Notes: a model not told the origin generated them from the letters alone. A stretch of DNA of 64,000 nt from Paludicola sp. MB14-C6 (GCF_030908625.1 NZ_CP133133.1:2418001-2482000), one strand, 5' to 3'. Counted from the stretch's first letter, positions 28,228 through 37,356 are shown. Translations and numbers: made by a program.

Positions 28228-30012
28228 ATGCTTTATCCTAAAATTGGTATACGACCTGCTATTGACGGCAGGTGGGGCGGTGTTCGTGAGGCTCTTGAAG
28301 AACAAACAATGGCAATGGCTAAAAACGCAGCAAAACTTATCAGTGATACGTTGCATTATCCCGATGGCACGTCTGTGCAATGCGTAATAAGCGACACAAC
28401 AATAGGAGGAGGTGCCGAGGCGGCTGCATGTGCAGATTTGTTTACAACCCAAAATGTTATTGCCACGCTTACAGTAACGCCTTGCTGGTGCTATGGCAGT
28501 GAAACCTTTGATATGGACAATAAAACCATAAAAGCAGTATGGGGCTTCAATGGCACTGAGCGTCCGGGCGCAGTTTATTTGGCGGCAGTATTGGCTGCAC
28601 ATGCTCAAAAGGGTTTGCCTGCTTTTTCAATTTATGGGCATGATGTTCAAGATGCAAACGATTTTAGTGTACCTAATGATGTAGCAGAAAAAATTATACG
28701 TTTTGCTCGTTGCGCAATTGCGGTAGGTTGGATGAAAAATAAAGCATATGTAAACATTGGTGGTGTTGCAATGGGTATTGCTGGTAGCTATTGCGATGCA
28801 AATATGTTCCAAAAATATTTTGGTATACGAGCTGAGTGGGTGGATATGACCGAAATTCTTCGCCGTATAACACTTGGTATTTATGACCCAATTGAATACG
28901 ATAAAGCTTTTGCATGGGTAAAAGCAAACTGCAATGAGGGCTTTGATTGCAATAAAGGGAAAATATTGTCTGATGTTATTACAAAGTCAAAGGTTGTACC
29001 TGCTGATAAAGATTGGGAATTCATAACAAAGATGACGATTGTCATGCGGGATATTCTTTATGGGAACCCACGTCTTGCCGAACTTGGCTGGTACGAAGAA
29101 GCCCTTGGTAAGAATGCTATTGCTGGAGGTTTTCAAGGTCAGCGAATGTGGACAGACTGGTTGCCTAATGCCGATTTTACCGAGGCTATAATGGCATCAA
29201 CTTTTGATTGGAATGGTACAAAAATGCCTACACCTTTTGCAACAGAAAACGACACAATGAACGGTGTTGCAATGATGCTTGGCACATTGGTTACAAACAC
29301 AGCACCGTGTTTTCATGATGTGCGTACATATTGGAGTAGCGAGGCGTGCGAGCGTGTAACAGGTAAAAAACCCGATGGCGTTGCACAAAATGGGTTCATT
29401 CATTTAATAAACAGCGGTGCAACAGCGCTTGATGGTAGCGGTGCAGCTAAAAACGAAGCAGGTGAGGGCTGTATGAAACCATATTGGCAAATGACGGAAA
29501 AAGACGTAGATGCTTGCTTAAAAGCAACTGATTGGTGCCGTGCAAACTATGAGTATTTCCGTGGTGGCGGATTTTCAAGCCACTTTAAATGTACAGCAGA
29601 AATGCCAATAACAATGTTGCGTGTAAATATTGTAGAGGGTGTAGGCCCTGTTTTGCAGATTGCTGAGGGCTTTACAGCGAATTTGCCCGAGGAAATACAT
29701 AACACAATTGATATGCGTACAGACCGTACATGGCCGACGACATGGTTCTGTCCACGCCTTACAGGTCATGGTGCATTTACAGATGTTTACAGCGTTATGG
29801 CAAATTGGGGTGCAAATCACAGTGTAACTGTTTATGGGCATGTTGGAGCAGATTTAATCACACTAGCAAGTATGCTACGTATACCTGTAACAATGCATAA
29901 TGTGCCCGAGGATAAGGTCTATCGTCCACACTGTTGGTCGGCTTTTGGTACAGAAAACCCAGAGGCAGCAGATTATAAAGCATGTTTAGCCTATGGTGCA
30001 TTGTATAAATAA
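28228..30012 (+). CDS. fucI: L-fucose isomerase
   Basis: A 594-residue protein, the normal FucI length. Its N-terminus, PKIGIRPAIDGRWGGVREAL, is nearly invariant in the family. TPCWCYGSETFDM, the central NDTMNGVAMMLGT and the C-terminal NWGANHSVTVYGHVGADLI complete the active site, which binds Mn2+. It converts L-fucose to L-fuculose. It lies two bases after the kinase and ends the operon. No fucose transporter is in the operon, so uptake must be encoded elsewhere. Confidence 0.96.
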   Translation: MLYPKIGIRPAIDGRWGGVREALEEQTMAMAKNAAKLISDTLHYPDGTSVQCVISDTTIGGGAEAAACADLFTTQNVIATLTVTPCWCYGSETFDMDNKTIKAVWGFNGTERPGAVYLAAVLAAHAQKGLPAFSIYGHDVQDANDFSVPNDVAEKIIRFARCAIAVGWMKNKAYVNIGGVAMGIAGSYCDANMFQKYFGIRAEWVDMTEILRRITLGIYDPIEYDKAFAWVKANCNEGFDCNKGKILSDVITKSKVVPADKDWEFITKMTIVMRDILYGNPRLAELGWYEEALGKNAIAGGFQGQRMWTDWLPNADFTEAIMASTFDWNGTKMPTPFATENDTMNGVAMMLGTLVTNTAPCFHDVRTYWSSEACERVTGKKPDGVAQNGFIHLINSGATALDGSGAAKNEAGEGCMKPYWQMTEKDVDACLKATDWCRANYEYFRGGGFSSHFKCTAEMPITMLRVNIVEGVGPVLQIAEGFTANLPEEIHNTIDMRTDRTWPTTWFCPRLTGHGAFTDVYSVMANWGANHSVTVYGHVGADLITLASMLRIPVTMHNVPEDKVYRPHCWSAFGTENPEAADYKACLAYGALYK

Positions 30013-30064
30013 AATTATGTAGTGAATAATTCGTTACCTATTATAGTGACTTCGACCAACTAAA

Positions 30065-30624
30065 ATGAAGGTGATTGACCTGGATACTTTAAGCATAATT
30101 TTATCTGCAATTATTATTCCAATTTGTGTAATTACTATTTATTCTGTAATACAAAAATCCAACAGTAAGACAAGTAAAACAATGTCAGATGAGCATTTTG
30201 TTGTTTCTATTCCCCGAATGATTCTGGCCATCGGAATAGTTGGTATTTTAGTGTTTGTGGGGATAATACTTGGATTTACATGCTTTTCTAAAGAATTACC
30301 ACACATAGTATTTTATATTGTTTTCGGGCTGCTCCTTTGGCTTAAACATATCTGGTTTTGAAGACGCTTAAATTCAGAGTAATTGTAAAAGGTAAAGACA
30401 TAACGGTATACTCTATTTTTGTGAAACCTTTTACATTTACTTTTAGTGAAATTATTTCAGCTGTGCGCCAAGTTAAAAGAAATCAGATGAAATCAGAAAG
30501 AATCGTCATAAAAACCAAATCAGGTAAAAAATTAATTGTGGAAAGTTCAGAGATATCATACAAGAGGTTTCTAAAAAAAATTAAATCGGAAGTCAAAAGC
30601 GAATTTTTATTTGGATTTGAATAA
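30065..30624 (+). pseudogene. DUF6560-like membrane protein, split by a frameshift
   Basis: Two short frames read as one gene. The first (30065-30361) has two membrane segments and ends in FYIVFGLLLWLKHIWF. The second (30358-30624) starts from TTG and continues LKTLKFRVIVKGKDITVYS, then SERIVIKTKSGKKLIVESSE. As I recall the DUF6560-type family, these two halves are continuous in one protein of about 185 residues, so a one-base shift near 30340-30358 has probably split the gene. Function is unknown; such genes are frequent near RHS toxin loci. A true two-gene overlap (TTGA) cannot be excluded. Confidence 0.6.
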
Positions 30625-30671
30625 CTTTAATTGTCAGAATGGAACAATAAATTAGAATTAGCAATTAAGAT

Positions 30672-30704
30672 AACAGCGCTACCCTTATGGGCGGCGCTGT
30701 TTTA
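30672..30704 (+). terminator. Terminator downstream of the DUF6560-like gene
   Basis: AACAGCGC (30672-30679) pairs with GCGCTGTT (30694-30701), with GGGC/ACCC pairing possible inside, followed by TTAG. It lies just before the left end of the IS200/IS605 element. Confidence 0.6.
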
Positions 30705-30710
30705 GTTGTG

Positions 30711-31440
30711 TAACAGAATACCACGGCTATGCCTGTGGTTCAAAAAAGGCGGAAGCCGATGAGCAGAAATAAGAAACCTCCTTGGGTAAAATAGATGTAG
30801 GTTTGCCAACCACATCAAAACCGAAGGAGGAATATCCATGAAGGATAATCAAAGTTTAGCACACACAAAATGGAATTGCAAATATCATGTTGTCTTTGCG
30901 CCGAAATATAGAAGGAAAGAAGTATATGGAAAAATAAAAGCAGATATAGGACAAATATTAAGAAAGTTGTGCGAACAGAAGGAAGTAGAAATAGTAGAGG
31001 CGGAAGCCTGCCCAGACCATATACATATGTTAGTATGTATACCGCCGAATTTGAGTGTAGCACAGTTCATGGGGTATTTGAAAGGCAAGAGTAGGTTGAT
31101 AATATTTGATAGGCACGCAAATTTGAAGTATAAATATGGTAACAGACATTTTGGGGCAGAGGGGTACTATGTAAGTACAGTGGGACTTAATGAAGCCACA
31201 ATAAAAAAATACATAGCAGACCAAGAAAAACATGATATAGCTTTAGATAAGCTGAGTGTAAAAGAGTACGAAGACCCTTTTAAGGGACAAGGCAAGTAAT
31301 ACGAACGCCCTTTAAGGGGCGGCAAAAGTGACAAGTGCAATAGGCTTGAACAAAGTGAAAGCCAGCGTCTTTAGGCGCTGGCAGGTAATAGGGGCTTATA
31401 GCCCCAGAGCAAACCACCCGTTGGACGGGTGGTTATGATT
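30711..31440 (+). mobile_element. IS200/IS605-type insertion sequence (tnpA only)
   Basis: A single Y1 transposase gene lies between subterminal hairpins: CCACGGC/GCCTGTGG at about 30721-30738 on the left, and AACCACCC/GGGTGGTT at 31412-31434 on the right. The hairpins replace inverted repeats, as expected for single-strand peel-and-paste elements. No TnpB gene is present. The exact ends are not resolved. The element separates an RHS core remnant (31451 onward) from whatever lay upstream. Confidence 0.8.
30838..31299 (+). CDS. tnpA: IS200/IS605 family transposase TnpA
   Basis: A 153-residue Y1 HUH transposase. The HUH motif is in CPDHIHMLVCIPP (about 59-71), and the catalytic tyrosine lies in the C-terminal helix ATIKKYIADQEKH. 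The N-terminal KWNCKYHVVFAPKYRRKEVY is typical. Length is normal and the frame is intact, so the element may be active. GAAGGAGG lies ahead of ATG 30838. It would cut and rejoin single-stranded DNA at the element's hairpins. Confidence 0.94.
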   Translation: MKDNQSLAHTKWNCKYHVVFAPKYRRKEVYGKIKADIGQILRKLCEQKEVEIVEAEACPDHIHMLVCIPPNLSVAQFMGYLKGKSRLIIFDRHANLKYKYGNRHFGAEGYYVSTVGLNEATIKKYIADQEKHDIALDKLSVKEYEDPFKGQGK

Positions 31441-31450
31441 TATACCTTAA

Positions 31451-32242
31451 TTGAAAAGATTCATAAATGCTGATATAATAAAAGGTAATATCAAGCAATC
31501 AGTAACGTTAAATCAATATGCATATGTAAATGGTAACCCGATTTCATTTGTTGACCCATTTGGCTTGTCTGCTGAAAGAGGAAAACAAAGTAATAGGAAG
31601 TCATGGTGGTCTCAAGCAAGTGAGTATATACATGGTGGACTTGATGTGGTTGGATTTATTCCTGGTGTAGACATTATTACTGACCCATTAAACGGAATTA
31701 TATATGCATTTGAAGGCGATTGGGGAAATGCAGGACTAAGTGTTGTTTTTGCGATACCTTGCGTAGGAGATATTGCACAAGTTGGTAGAGTTGGAGTAAA
31801 TACCGTTAAAGTTGTATCAAAGGTAGGAAAAGCTGCTGATAAAGTAGATGATATCAAAGATGCAGCAAAGGCTTTAGATCATGCAAGTGATGCTCTTAAG
31901 GGGGCGACAGATGGAAAGTATCTGGTTGGTGCTTATCAAGATATTAAAGGCGTTCCAGGACTAGATGCGCATCATGTTGGTCAAAAATCCCTAATGAAAG
32001 ACCTAGTCGAAAATTATAATCCTAAAACTGCTCCAGCAATTAATGTTCCAAAAGTTGGACATACAATTAGTGGACCTAATGGTATTGTTTCAAGAAGTAC
32101 GAATGGAATTGACTCAGCTCGTCAACTTCTAGCACGCGATATTATGGAGCTTAGACGTGTTTACGATGACATACCAAACTCAGCATTAAAGGAACTAATT
32201 GAATTAAACAAAAAAATGTATCCAGAAATGAGGGTGAAATGA
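31451..32242 (+). pseudogene. RHS-repeat protein C-terminal fragment with nuclease-like toxin domain
   Basis: The first 35 residues, with RFINADIIKG and YAYVNGNPISFVDPFG, are the end of an RHS core. The next section, about residues 45-140, is a glycine-rich pretoxin linker. The rest contains GLDAHHVGQKSLMKD and APAINVPKVGHT, which resembles HNH/AHH-type nuclease toxins of polymorphic systems. The large RHS shell is absent: an IS200/IS605 element lies directly upstream, so this is a decapitated toxin that could start only from TTG 31451. The next gene, apparently its immunity gene, follows immediately. Confidence 0.75.
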
Positions 32243-32586
32243 TGCAGAAGGAGTTAATAACAGCAATTTATAATTCGATTCTTGTTGAAAACGTTGAAAT
32301 CTACAAAAGCTTATTTGAGACAACAAAAATTGGACCTAAAACTACAGAATACTGGAAGTCATCATTAGGGTTATACGAAAAGTTGTCAGATGATGATAAA
32401 CAGATTTTGTTGAGAATCATTGAACAAACCGTTATTGATACTATTTCAAATATGCTTGGTGCAATTGATGGTAGTTCTACACTAGCCGATTTCGAACCAG
32501 AAATTGGATTAACTGCTGAAAACCAAAACATTCAAGGAGATCTGCAAGATATATTCCTTGAGATGGTGGAAAAATCGAGAAAGTAG
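32239..32586 (+). CDS. Putative immunity protein for the RHS toxin
   Basis: A 115-residue acidic, helical protein that I do not recognise by motif. It begins at ATG 32239 (overlapping the toxin stop as ATGA) or ATG 32242, which is better spaced from GAGGG. Direct coupling behind an RHS toxin domain, small size and acidity are the usual marks of a cognate immunity protein. If so, it binds and blocks the toxin in the cytoplasm. The gene is intact although the toxin's delivery shell is gone. Confidence 0.6.
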   Translation: MMQKELITAIYNSILVENVEIYKSLFETTKIGPKTTEYWKSSLGLYEKLSDDDKQILLRIIEQTVIDTISNMLGAIDGSSTLADFEPEIGLTAENQNIQGDLQDIFLEMVEKSRK

Positions 32587-32916
32587 AATATGTTAAAAGT
32601 ACACCTGATAGACACTCTATAACTCGCCACAATAGCGGTCTAGAGGCATTGTCAACCACCTATCTGACAAACAAAGGGTCATTTCGACCACGTACTAAAA
32701 GCACAAACGTCGGCTATTGCCTGCGATTGTGAGCGCTAGGGGGAGCAAGGCGACTCAAACATTATAGCAACCAAAATGAACCAGCTGAAATCAAGTAGGC
32801 TGGTTCATTTTTATGTCTGTTTAGTTATGGTTAATTCCATTAACATTATTGACATATATTATATTTAAATGTATAATATATTGGTAAAATATATATAAAT
32901 TTTATGGGGTATAATT
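32587..32916. other. Non-coding stretch with terminator and GC-richer folded block
   Basis: No plausible gene. Around 32700-32758 lies a locally GC-richer segment that can fold imperfectly (GTCGGC paired with the AAGGCGAC end). A terminator follows at 32774-32813. The last 80 bases are AT-rich and probably hold the promoter of the next gene. The GC-richer block may be a remnant of the RHS locus or of a small RNA; I cannot assign it. Confidence 0.4.
32774..32813 (+). terminator. Terminator downstream of the RHS toxin-immunity genes
   Basis: AAATGAACCAGC (32774-32785) pairs with GCTGGTTCATTT (32799-32810), followed by TTAT, with a 13-base loop. Confidence 0.8.
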
Positions 32917-33312
32917 ATGTAATTAAAAAGAAATTTAATTTGCACATTTGTTATTGTAGCTTTGGCTGTAGGTTCTCTTTCAGTGCCTGTATTTGCTTCA
33001 AATAGTAATTTGAATGTTGACTTATGGGGTAATGGAAACACCACTTTTGTACAAAGTGGTCATAATACAGATAGAACTTCTGTTGCTAAAATAAATTTAT
33101 ACACAGGAAGAAGTAGTCGATTTTATGTTGCTTCAAGAGATAATTCAGGTGACTGGACTGGTTGGACAAACTATATTATGCCAGGTCAAACGGGCCGTAT
33201 GAGATATAGTCACGGAATACCTCCAACAAATCAAGAGCTTAAATTAAATGGTCAAGTTCAGAATGTTACATCAACAAATCCTAATTTTACAGGATGGGTT
33301 GATTTTGGATAA
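32917..33312 (+). pseudogene. Small secreted protein, stop codon at codon 2
   Basis: Reading from ATG 32917 (GGGG ribosome site six bases before) gives Met, then TAA, then LKRNLICTFVIVALAVGSLS and VPVFAS, a clear Sec signal peptide. The mature region is about 100 residues, rich in Gly/Asn/Ser/Thr, with ARTS-like strands (TGRSSRFYVASRDNSGDWTG). The frame is otherwise intact to 33312. It resembles in general form the small secreted proteins (DUF2712 or lactococcin-972 type) that sit in front of ABC exporter/immunity genes, as this one does. The TAA at codon 2 would silence it unless a non-standard start (ATT 32938 or TTG 32962) is used. Confidence 0.55.
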
Positions 33313-33406
33313 AATCGTACATACGGTAAAATAAAAAAATAATATAATATAAAATGCATGAATATTTTACTATATTATTAGCAATGCGAATATAAAAGGA
33401 GACACT

Positions 33407-34243
33407 ATGAAATGCAAAAGCATACTTAAATTAGAATTTAAGCGTATTTTAACACAAAAGAATATCTATGCTCTTATTGTTATATTAACTCTATGGGGGG
33501 CAATAAATGAATTTTTCATTTTAAGTTCCTTTTATCCCCAAAATACGGAATCCTTTGAGAATCCCGCATTTTTGGCAATGGGTTTTTTAAATAGTGGAAA
33601 CTCGAATTGGCGTGTTATTATTACATTCATAATACCGCTATTATTATCATTTTTTATAGGTTCTTTCTTTTTAGATGATAGAGAAAAAGGACGTTATCAA
33701 GTTTTATTAACGAAATCTGGAAAAAGAATATATTGGAGCCAAGGTATTGCCATTTTAATTAGTACTTTCTTTTGTGTTATCATTCCTTGTATATTAGAAC
33801 ATATTATACTATATATTTCTTTTCCTTCTAAAACATATATTTGTTTAAATTATGGTGAATCCATTCAAAATCTTCCTCTTATTAGTAGCTTAACCTGTTT
33901 TTCATATTTATATAAAAATCATCCATATTTATTGAATATTATTTGTATCGGTATGTATGGAATATACTGTGCTACATTAGCACTTTTATTTTATTCAATA
34001 TCTCTATTAATGCCGTCAAAGATTAACAAAAACATAGTCCTACTTTTTATAGCAGCAGCATTTATTTTTATTAACGTAGTTTTTAGTTTTATATTATACG
34101 ACTATTTTCCGGTAGCAACATTTATCTTTTCCATTGGAAATGCAGTAGATTTCCATTGGTATCTCTTTTTCATATTATTTGAATTAGTTATTTCTTTAGT
34201 TATTATAACATGTAAAACAAGAAGAAAAGGTGATATATTATAG
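33407..34243 (+). CDS. ABC-2-like membrane protein, first of three
   Basis: A 278-residue protein with about six hydrophobic segments and the ABC-2 permease feature of a cytoplasmic N-terminus (LKLEFKRILTQKNIYALIVI) followed by a large loop and a helix bundle. AAAGGAGA precedes ATG 33407. It is part of a compact cluster with two more membrane proteins, an ABC ATPase and an anchored protein, located behind a small secreted protein. Export of, or immunity to, a peptide is the natural reading. The composition is very AT-rich, even for this genome. Confidence 0.7.
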   Translation: MKCKSILKLEFKRILTQKNIYALIVILTLWGAINEFFILSSFYPQNTESFENPAFLAMGFLNSGNSNWRVIITFIIPLLLSFFIGSFFLDDREKGRYQVLLTKSGKRIYWSQGIAILISTFFCVIIPCILEHIILYISFPSKTYICLNYGESIQNLPLISSLTCFSYLYKNHPYLLNIICIGMYGIYCATLALLFYSISLLMPSKINKNIVLLFIAAAFIFINVVFSFILYDYFPVATFIFSIGNAVDFHWYLFFILFELVISLVIITCKTRRKGDIL

Positions 34244-34976
34244 AATGAAAAATAAATTAATGTATATACGTTATAAAGAAGTGTTAATGTATGTAATGGT
34301 TACATTAACTTATTTTTGTATGACAATTTGTATATGCTATATTAGAAACGGATTTATTTTAATAGACTTAACCTTGGATCAATTGCGAAAACAGTTTTTT
34401 TCTCCAATTATTTTTTATCCATTTGTATCAATTATATTATTGATATTAAACTGTAAAAATGATTATTATAATATGAACTTATGTGCTTTATACCGGTTTA
34501 CCAGTAAATACATAGTTTTAAAACACAAGATAATAGCAATATTTGCGAATGTTTTTATTGTGATTTTTATGTTTTTTATTGAATTTGTGGTATATACAAC
34601 TATATTTATAAAGCCACAAAATAGAGAAACATCCTTTCACATCATTACTCTTTTGTTATTATCTTATTCGCTTTATCTGCTAATAGCTAATTTAATAGCA
34701 ATTACTATTTCGCATATTTGTCAATCTATTTATATAGGTGTTGTTTTTGCAGTTGTTTGGTTATGTCTAGATCTTTTAGTGGCACTTGGAATGCTATCAG
34801 CGTGTGGTGTGAATTTCACTTCTTTGTCATCAATGTGCATCTACAATACATATAGTTTAAATTTAATAACAATGGAAGATTTTTTATCAACAAATAGTAT
34901 TCTATTTGCTATTATTATTTTATTGTTTTTATTAAATTATATACTGTATAAAAGAATGAGAGATGAAATATTATAA
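34230..34976 (+). CDS. ABC-2-like membrane protein, second of three
   Basis: A 248-residue protein with about six membrane segments. It overlaps the previous gene by 14 bases if GTG 34230 is used; ATG 34245 (MKNKLMYIRYKEVLMYVMV) is the alternative start. There is no recognisable catalytic motif. The arrangement of three adjacent permease-like proteins with one ATPase resembles lantibiotic immunity or bacitracin-type exporters, but no sequence signature proves this. Confidence 0.65.
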   Translation: MIYYRMKNKLMYIRYKEVLMYVMVTLTYFCMTICICYIRNGFILIDLTLDQLRKQFFSPIIFYPFVSIILLILNCKNDYYNMNLCALYRFTSKYIVLKHKIIAIFANVFIVIFMFFIEFVVYTTIFIKPQNRETSFHIITLLLLSYSLYLLIANLIAITISHICQSIYIGVVFAVVWLCLDLLVALGMLSACGVNFTSLSSMCIYNTYSLNLITMEDFLSTNSILFAIIILLFLLNYILYKRMRDEIL

Positions 34977-35800
34977 AAAAATTAAGCTTATACTCTACAT
35001 TATGTTTATTATTGTGTGCTTTTCTGTACATGCTTCCTTTAATTCTAACAAGTCATCGTAGCAATTTACTTGAATCGATATGGACGACATTTACTCCGCG
35101 TATTTTTATTTCCAGACGAGTAGAAATTGATTTTGTAGAGCAATTATTACATGCATTACCATTCATAGGTGTTAGTTTGTGTACTGTATTCTATATTTCA
35201 AATGATTATGATAAAGCACAACACTATATTTTTACTCGTATGAAATCTAAATTAAGTTGGTATCTAAAAAAATGTTGTTTTATTGTCATTCATTCAGCTT
35301 TATTTATGACAACATTTATTATTTTGTGTATAAGTATCTGCTGCGTTTTTTCAGATAAATCACCAGTGAATTGTCAATCTTATTGGTTAATAATATCATA
35401 TATTTCAATTGGTTATATTTTTTTAGGCATTTGTATGTCATTATGTGGAGCTGTATTAGCCATTATTTTAAAAGAAATATTCTCATTACTTTTTGTGTGG
35501 TCTTTTTTTATTATAATTCCTTCAATGGCATATTACATGCTACTAAATCAAAAGTTATACTACATAATTAAATATATCCCCTTGTCCACAACATATTGCA
35601 CTTTTAATAATATACTAATAAACTTTCAAGACACAATGCGATTATCCATAAATATTTTTGAAATTCCAAATTATACTTTAATTTTTAGATTAAGCTTTTT
35701 ATTAACATTATTTTTAACGATAATAGTTATGGGATATATTATTTTACAACGGCAAAAGTTTTTTAAATTACGAAGGAGAAAAAAGAATGATTACAGTTGA
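34973..35800 (+). CDS. ABC-2-like membrane protein, third of three, unusual start
   Basis: The protein has about six membrane segments. The natural N-terminus by hydropathy is KKLSLYSTLCLLLCAFLYML, whose codons begin after ATA 34973, overlapping the previous gene's stop; no ATG, GTG or TTG is available there. The first ordinary start is TTG 35012, giving 262 residues but cutting the first membrane segment. So either a non-standard ATA/ATT start is used or the start codon has mutated. It overlaps the ATPase gene by 14 bases at its 3' end. Confidence 0.55.
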   Translation: MKKLSLYSTLCLLLCAFLYMLPLILTSHRSNLLESIWTTFTPRIFISRRVEIDFVEQLLHALPFIGVSLCTVFYISNDYDKAQHYIFTRMKSKLSWYLKKCCFIVIHSALFMTTFIILCISICCVFSDKSPVNCQSYWLIISYISIGYIFLGICMSLCGAVLAIILKEIFSLLFVWSFFIIIPSMAYYMLLNQKLYYIIKYIPLSTTYCTFNNILINFQDTMRLSINIFEIPNYTLIFRLSFLLTLFLTIIVMGYIILQRQKFFKLRRRKKNDYS

Positions 35801-36461
35801 AATAAATGATGCATACAAAGAAATAAAGGGCAATGTAATTTTAAACCATGTAAATATGCAACTAAAATCAGGTCATATATATGGCTTTTGGGGTAAAAAT
35901 GCTTCGGGTAAGACAATGCTATTTCGTGCTATAACCGGTTTGATTTATTTAAATCATGGAGAAATAAAAGTCTTTGGACAAACAATTGGTAAAGATACAG
36001 ACTATCCCAATGATCTAGGATTAATTATTGAAAATATAGGGCTGTGGAATGATTATACTGGATTCGAAAATTTAAAATTACTTGCATCTATTAATAATAA
36101 AATTAACGATGAAGAAATTAAAAATACATTATCTCGTGTGGGACTAGATCCAGATGACAAACGCAAATATAAAAAGTATTCTTTAGGTATGAAACAAAAA
36201 CTAGCTATCGCACAAGCAATTATGGAGAAGCCTAAATTGCTTGTTTTAGATGAACCAACAAATGCATTAGATGAGGAAAGTTGCAAGAATGTGAGAAACA
36301 TTTTAGTCGAACAAAAAGAACGTGGAGCAACTGTACTTATTGCGAGCCATAACCGAGATGATATTGATGCTTTGGCTGATGAAATATACCAAGTTAGTTC
36401 TGGTAAAGTATCTATTATGAATAATGAAAAGGCGGGTAGTAAAAATGAAAACGAAAGTTAA
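35787..36461 (+). CDS. ABC transporter ATP-binding protein
   Basis: A 224-residue ABC ATPase with Walker A GFWGKNASGKTMLFRAI (about 31-47), signature YSLGMKQKLAIAQA, Walker B KLLVLDEPTNALDEES and switch His in ASHNRDDIDALADE. It is the only ATPase in the cluster and would power the three membrane proteins just upstream. The LGMKQ signature is typical of exporters of the antibiotic- or lantibiotic-resistance type. AAGGAG precedes ATG 35787. Confidence 0.9.
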   Translation: MITVEINDAYKEIKGNVILNHVNMQLKSGHIYGFWGKNASGKTMLFRAITGLIYLNHGEIKVFGQTIGKDTDYPNDLGLIIENIGLWNDYTGFENLKLLASINNKINDEEIKNTLSRVGLDPDDKRKYKKYSLGMKQKLAIAQAIMEKPKLLVLDEPTNALDEESCKNVRNILVEQKERGATVLIASHNRDDIDALADEIYQVSSGKVSIMNNEKAGSKNENES

Positions 36462-37296
36462 AAAATACATTGTTTTTACTTTTCTAGCTATTTTATCAAT
36501 TTCACTAATTGAATTTATATATATTAAAAAAACTAGCGACAACAAGATAAATGATCGTTACGATCTTAACAATGAGCAGCTCTTACTTTATGATAATAAT
36601 AGACAAATGTTGTCGATGGATGAAAATATTATAGACCGTTACAATCAGCCGTCTGATGAAGCATACGACAAGTTGCTTAAAAAACGGGTTTCTTTAATGA
36701 AAAAATTTGCAGGTGACAGTGAGAGTTTAACACAAGAAGAACGAAAACTACTTCCGCCAGCTTTTTTGGATATTAGTAATGAAACAACCACATTACCGAT
36801 AGAGAATAAAAGCTATGAATTGATTAAAAGTAATTCTGAAAATATTCTTAAAATTAAAATAACTGGTAAGATAATTGTGCCAAACTACGGCAATTACTGT
36901 ATGTATGAGGCTGAATTATTAGATCAATATAAAGGAAAGACAGAAAGTAATATAATTTATTTAATTCTTCCTATTGAAATACATATAAAAGATAAAATAA
37001 TTTATTCTAACAATTTAACAGCTCCATTAAAATTGAATAAAGAGTATATTGTTTTTAGCAAGAAATATCGTCACCATGGCAATCAAACTGATGAATTAAA
37101 ATATTCTTATGTAGTTACTGGGGGCTTTAATGTATATTTATTAGATAATCAAATGCAAAATAAATATTATAAGGTATATGAAAATTTACCTTACTCCGAA
37201 CTTCAGGAGGCTCAGATAACGTGCTTTTCTGAAGAGGATATGAATCTTTATAACCAAAATAAAAAAAAGATATTAGAAATATATAATAATTTCTAA
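36445..37296 (+). CDS. Membrane-anchored extracytoplasmic protein of the ABC cluster
   Basis: From ATG 36445 this is 283 residues, with one N-terminal hydrophobic segment (YIVFTFLAILSISLIEFIYI, about 8-27) and a long hydrophilic outside domain with no family motif I recognise. The alternative in-frame start at 36424 lies inside the ATPase gene. The 3' end of the ATPase gene overlaps this gene, so it belongs to the same transcript. In bacteriocin clusters such an anchored protein often serves immunity; that is an inference from position only. Confidence 0.6.
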   Translation: MKTKVKKYIVFTFLAILSISLIEFIYIKKTSDNKINDRYDLNNEQLLLYDNNRQMLSMDENIIDRYNQPSDEAYDKLLKKRVSLMKKFAGDSESLTQEERKLLPPAFLDISNETTTLPIENKSYELIKSNSENILKIKITGKIIVPNYGNYCMYEAELLDQYKGKTESNIIYLILPIEIHIKDKIIYSNNLTAPLKLNKEYIVFSKKYRHHGNQTDELKYSYVVTGGFNVYLLDNQMQNKYYKVYENLPYSELQEAQITCFSEEDMNLYNQNKKKILEIYNNF

Positions 37297-37356
37297 AAAT
37301 TTCAATCATATAAGCTGTCATTTACATTTAATAAACGTAAAAATATGATTGAGTGA

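Noticed and set aside
32640..32760. Possible small RNA or tRNA in the GC-richer block after the immunity gene
   Set aside because: Pairing is imperfect, no promoter or terminator is directly tied to it, and no tRNA features are present; left only as part of a non-coding entry.
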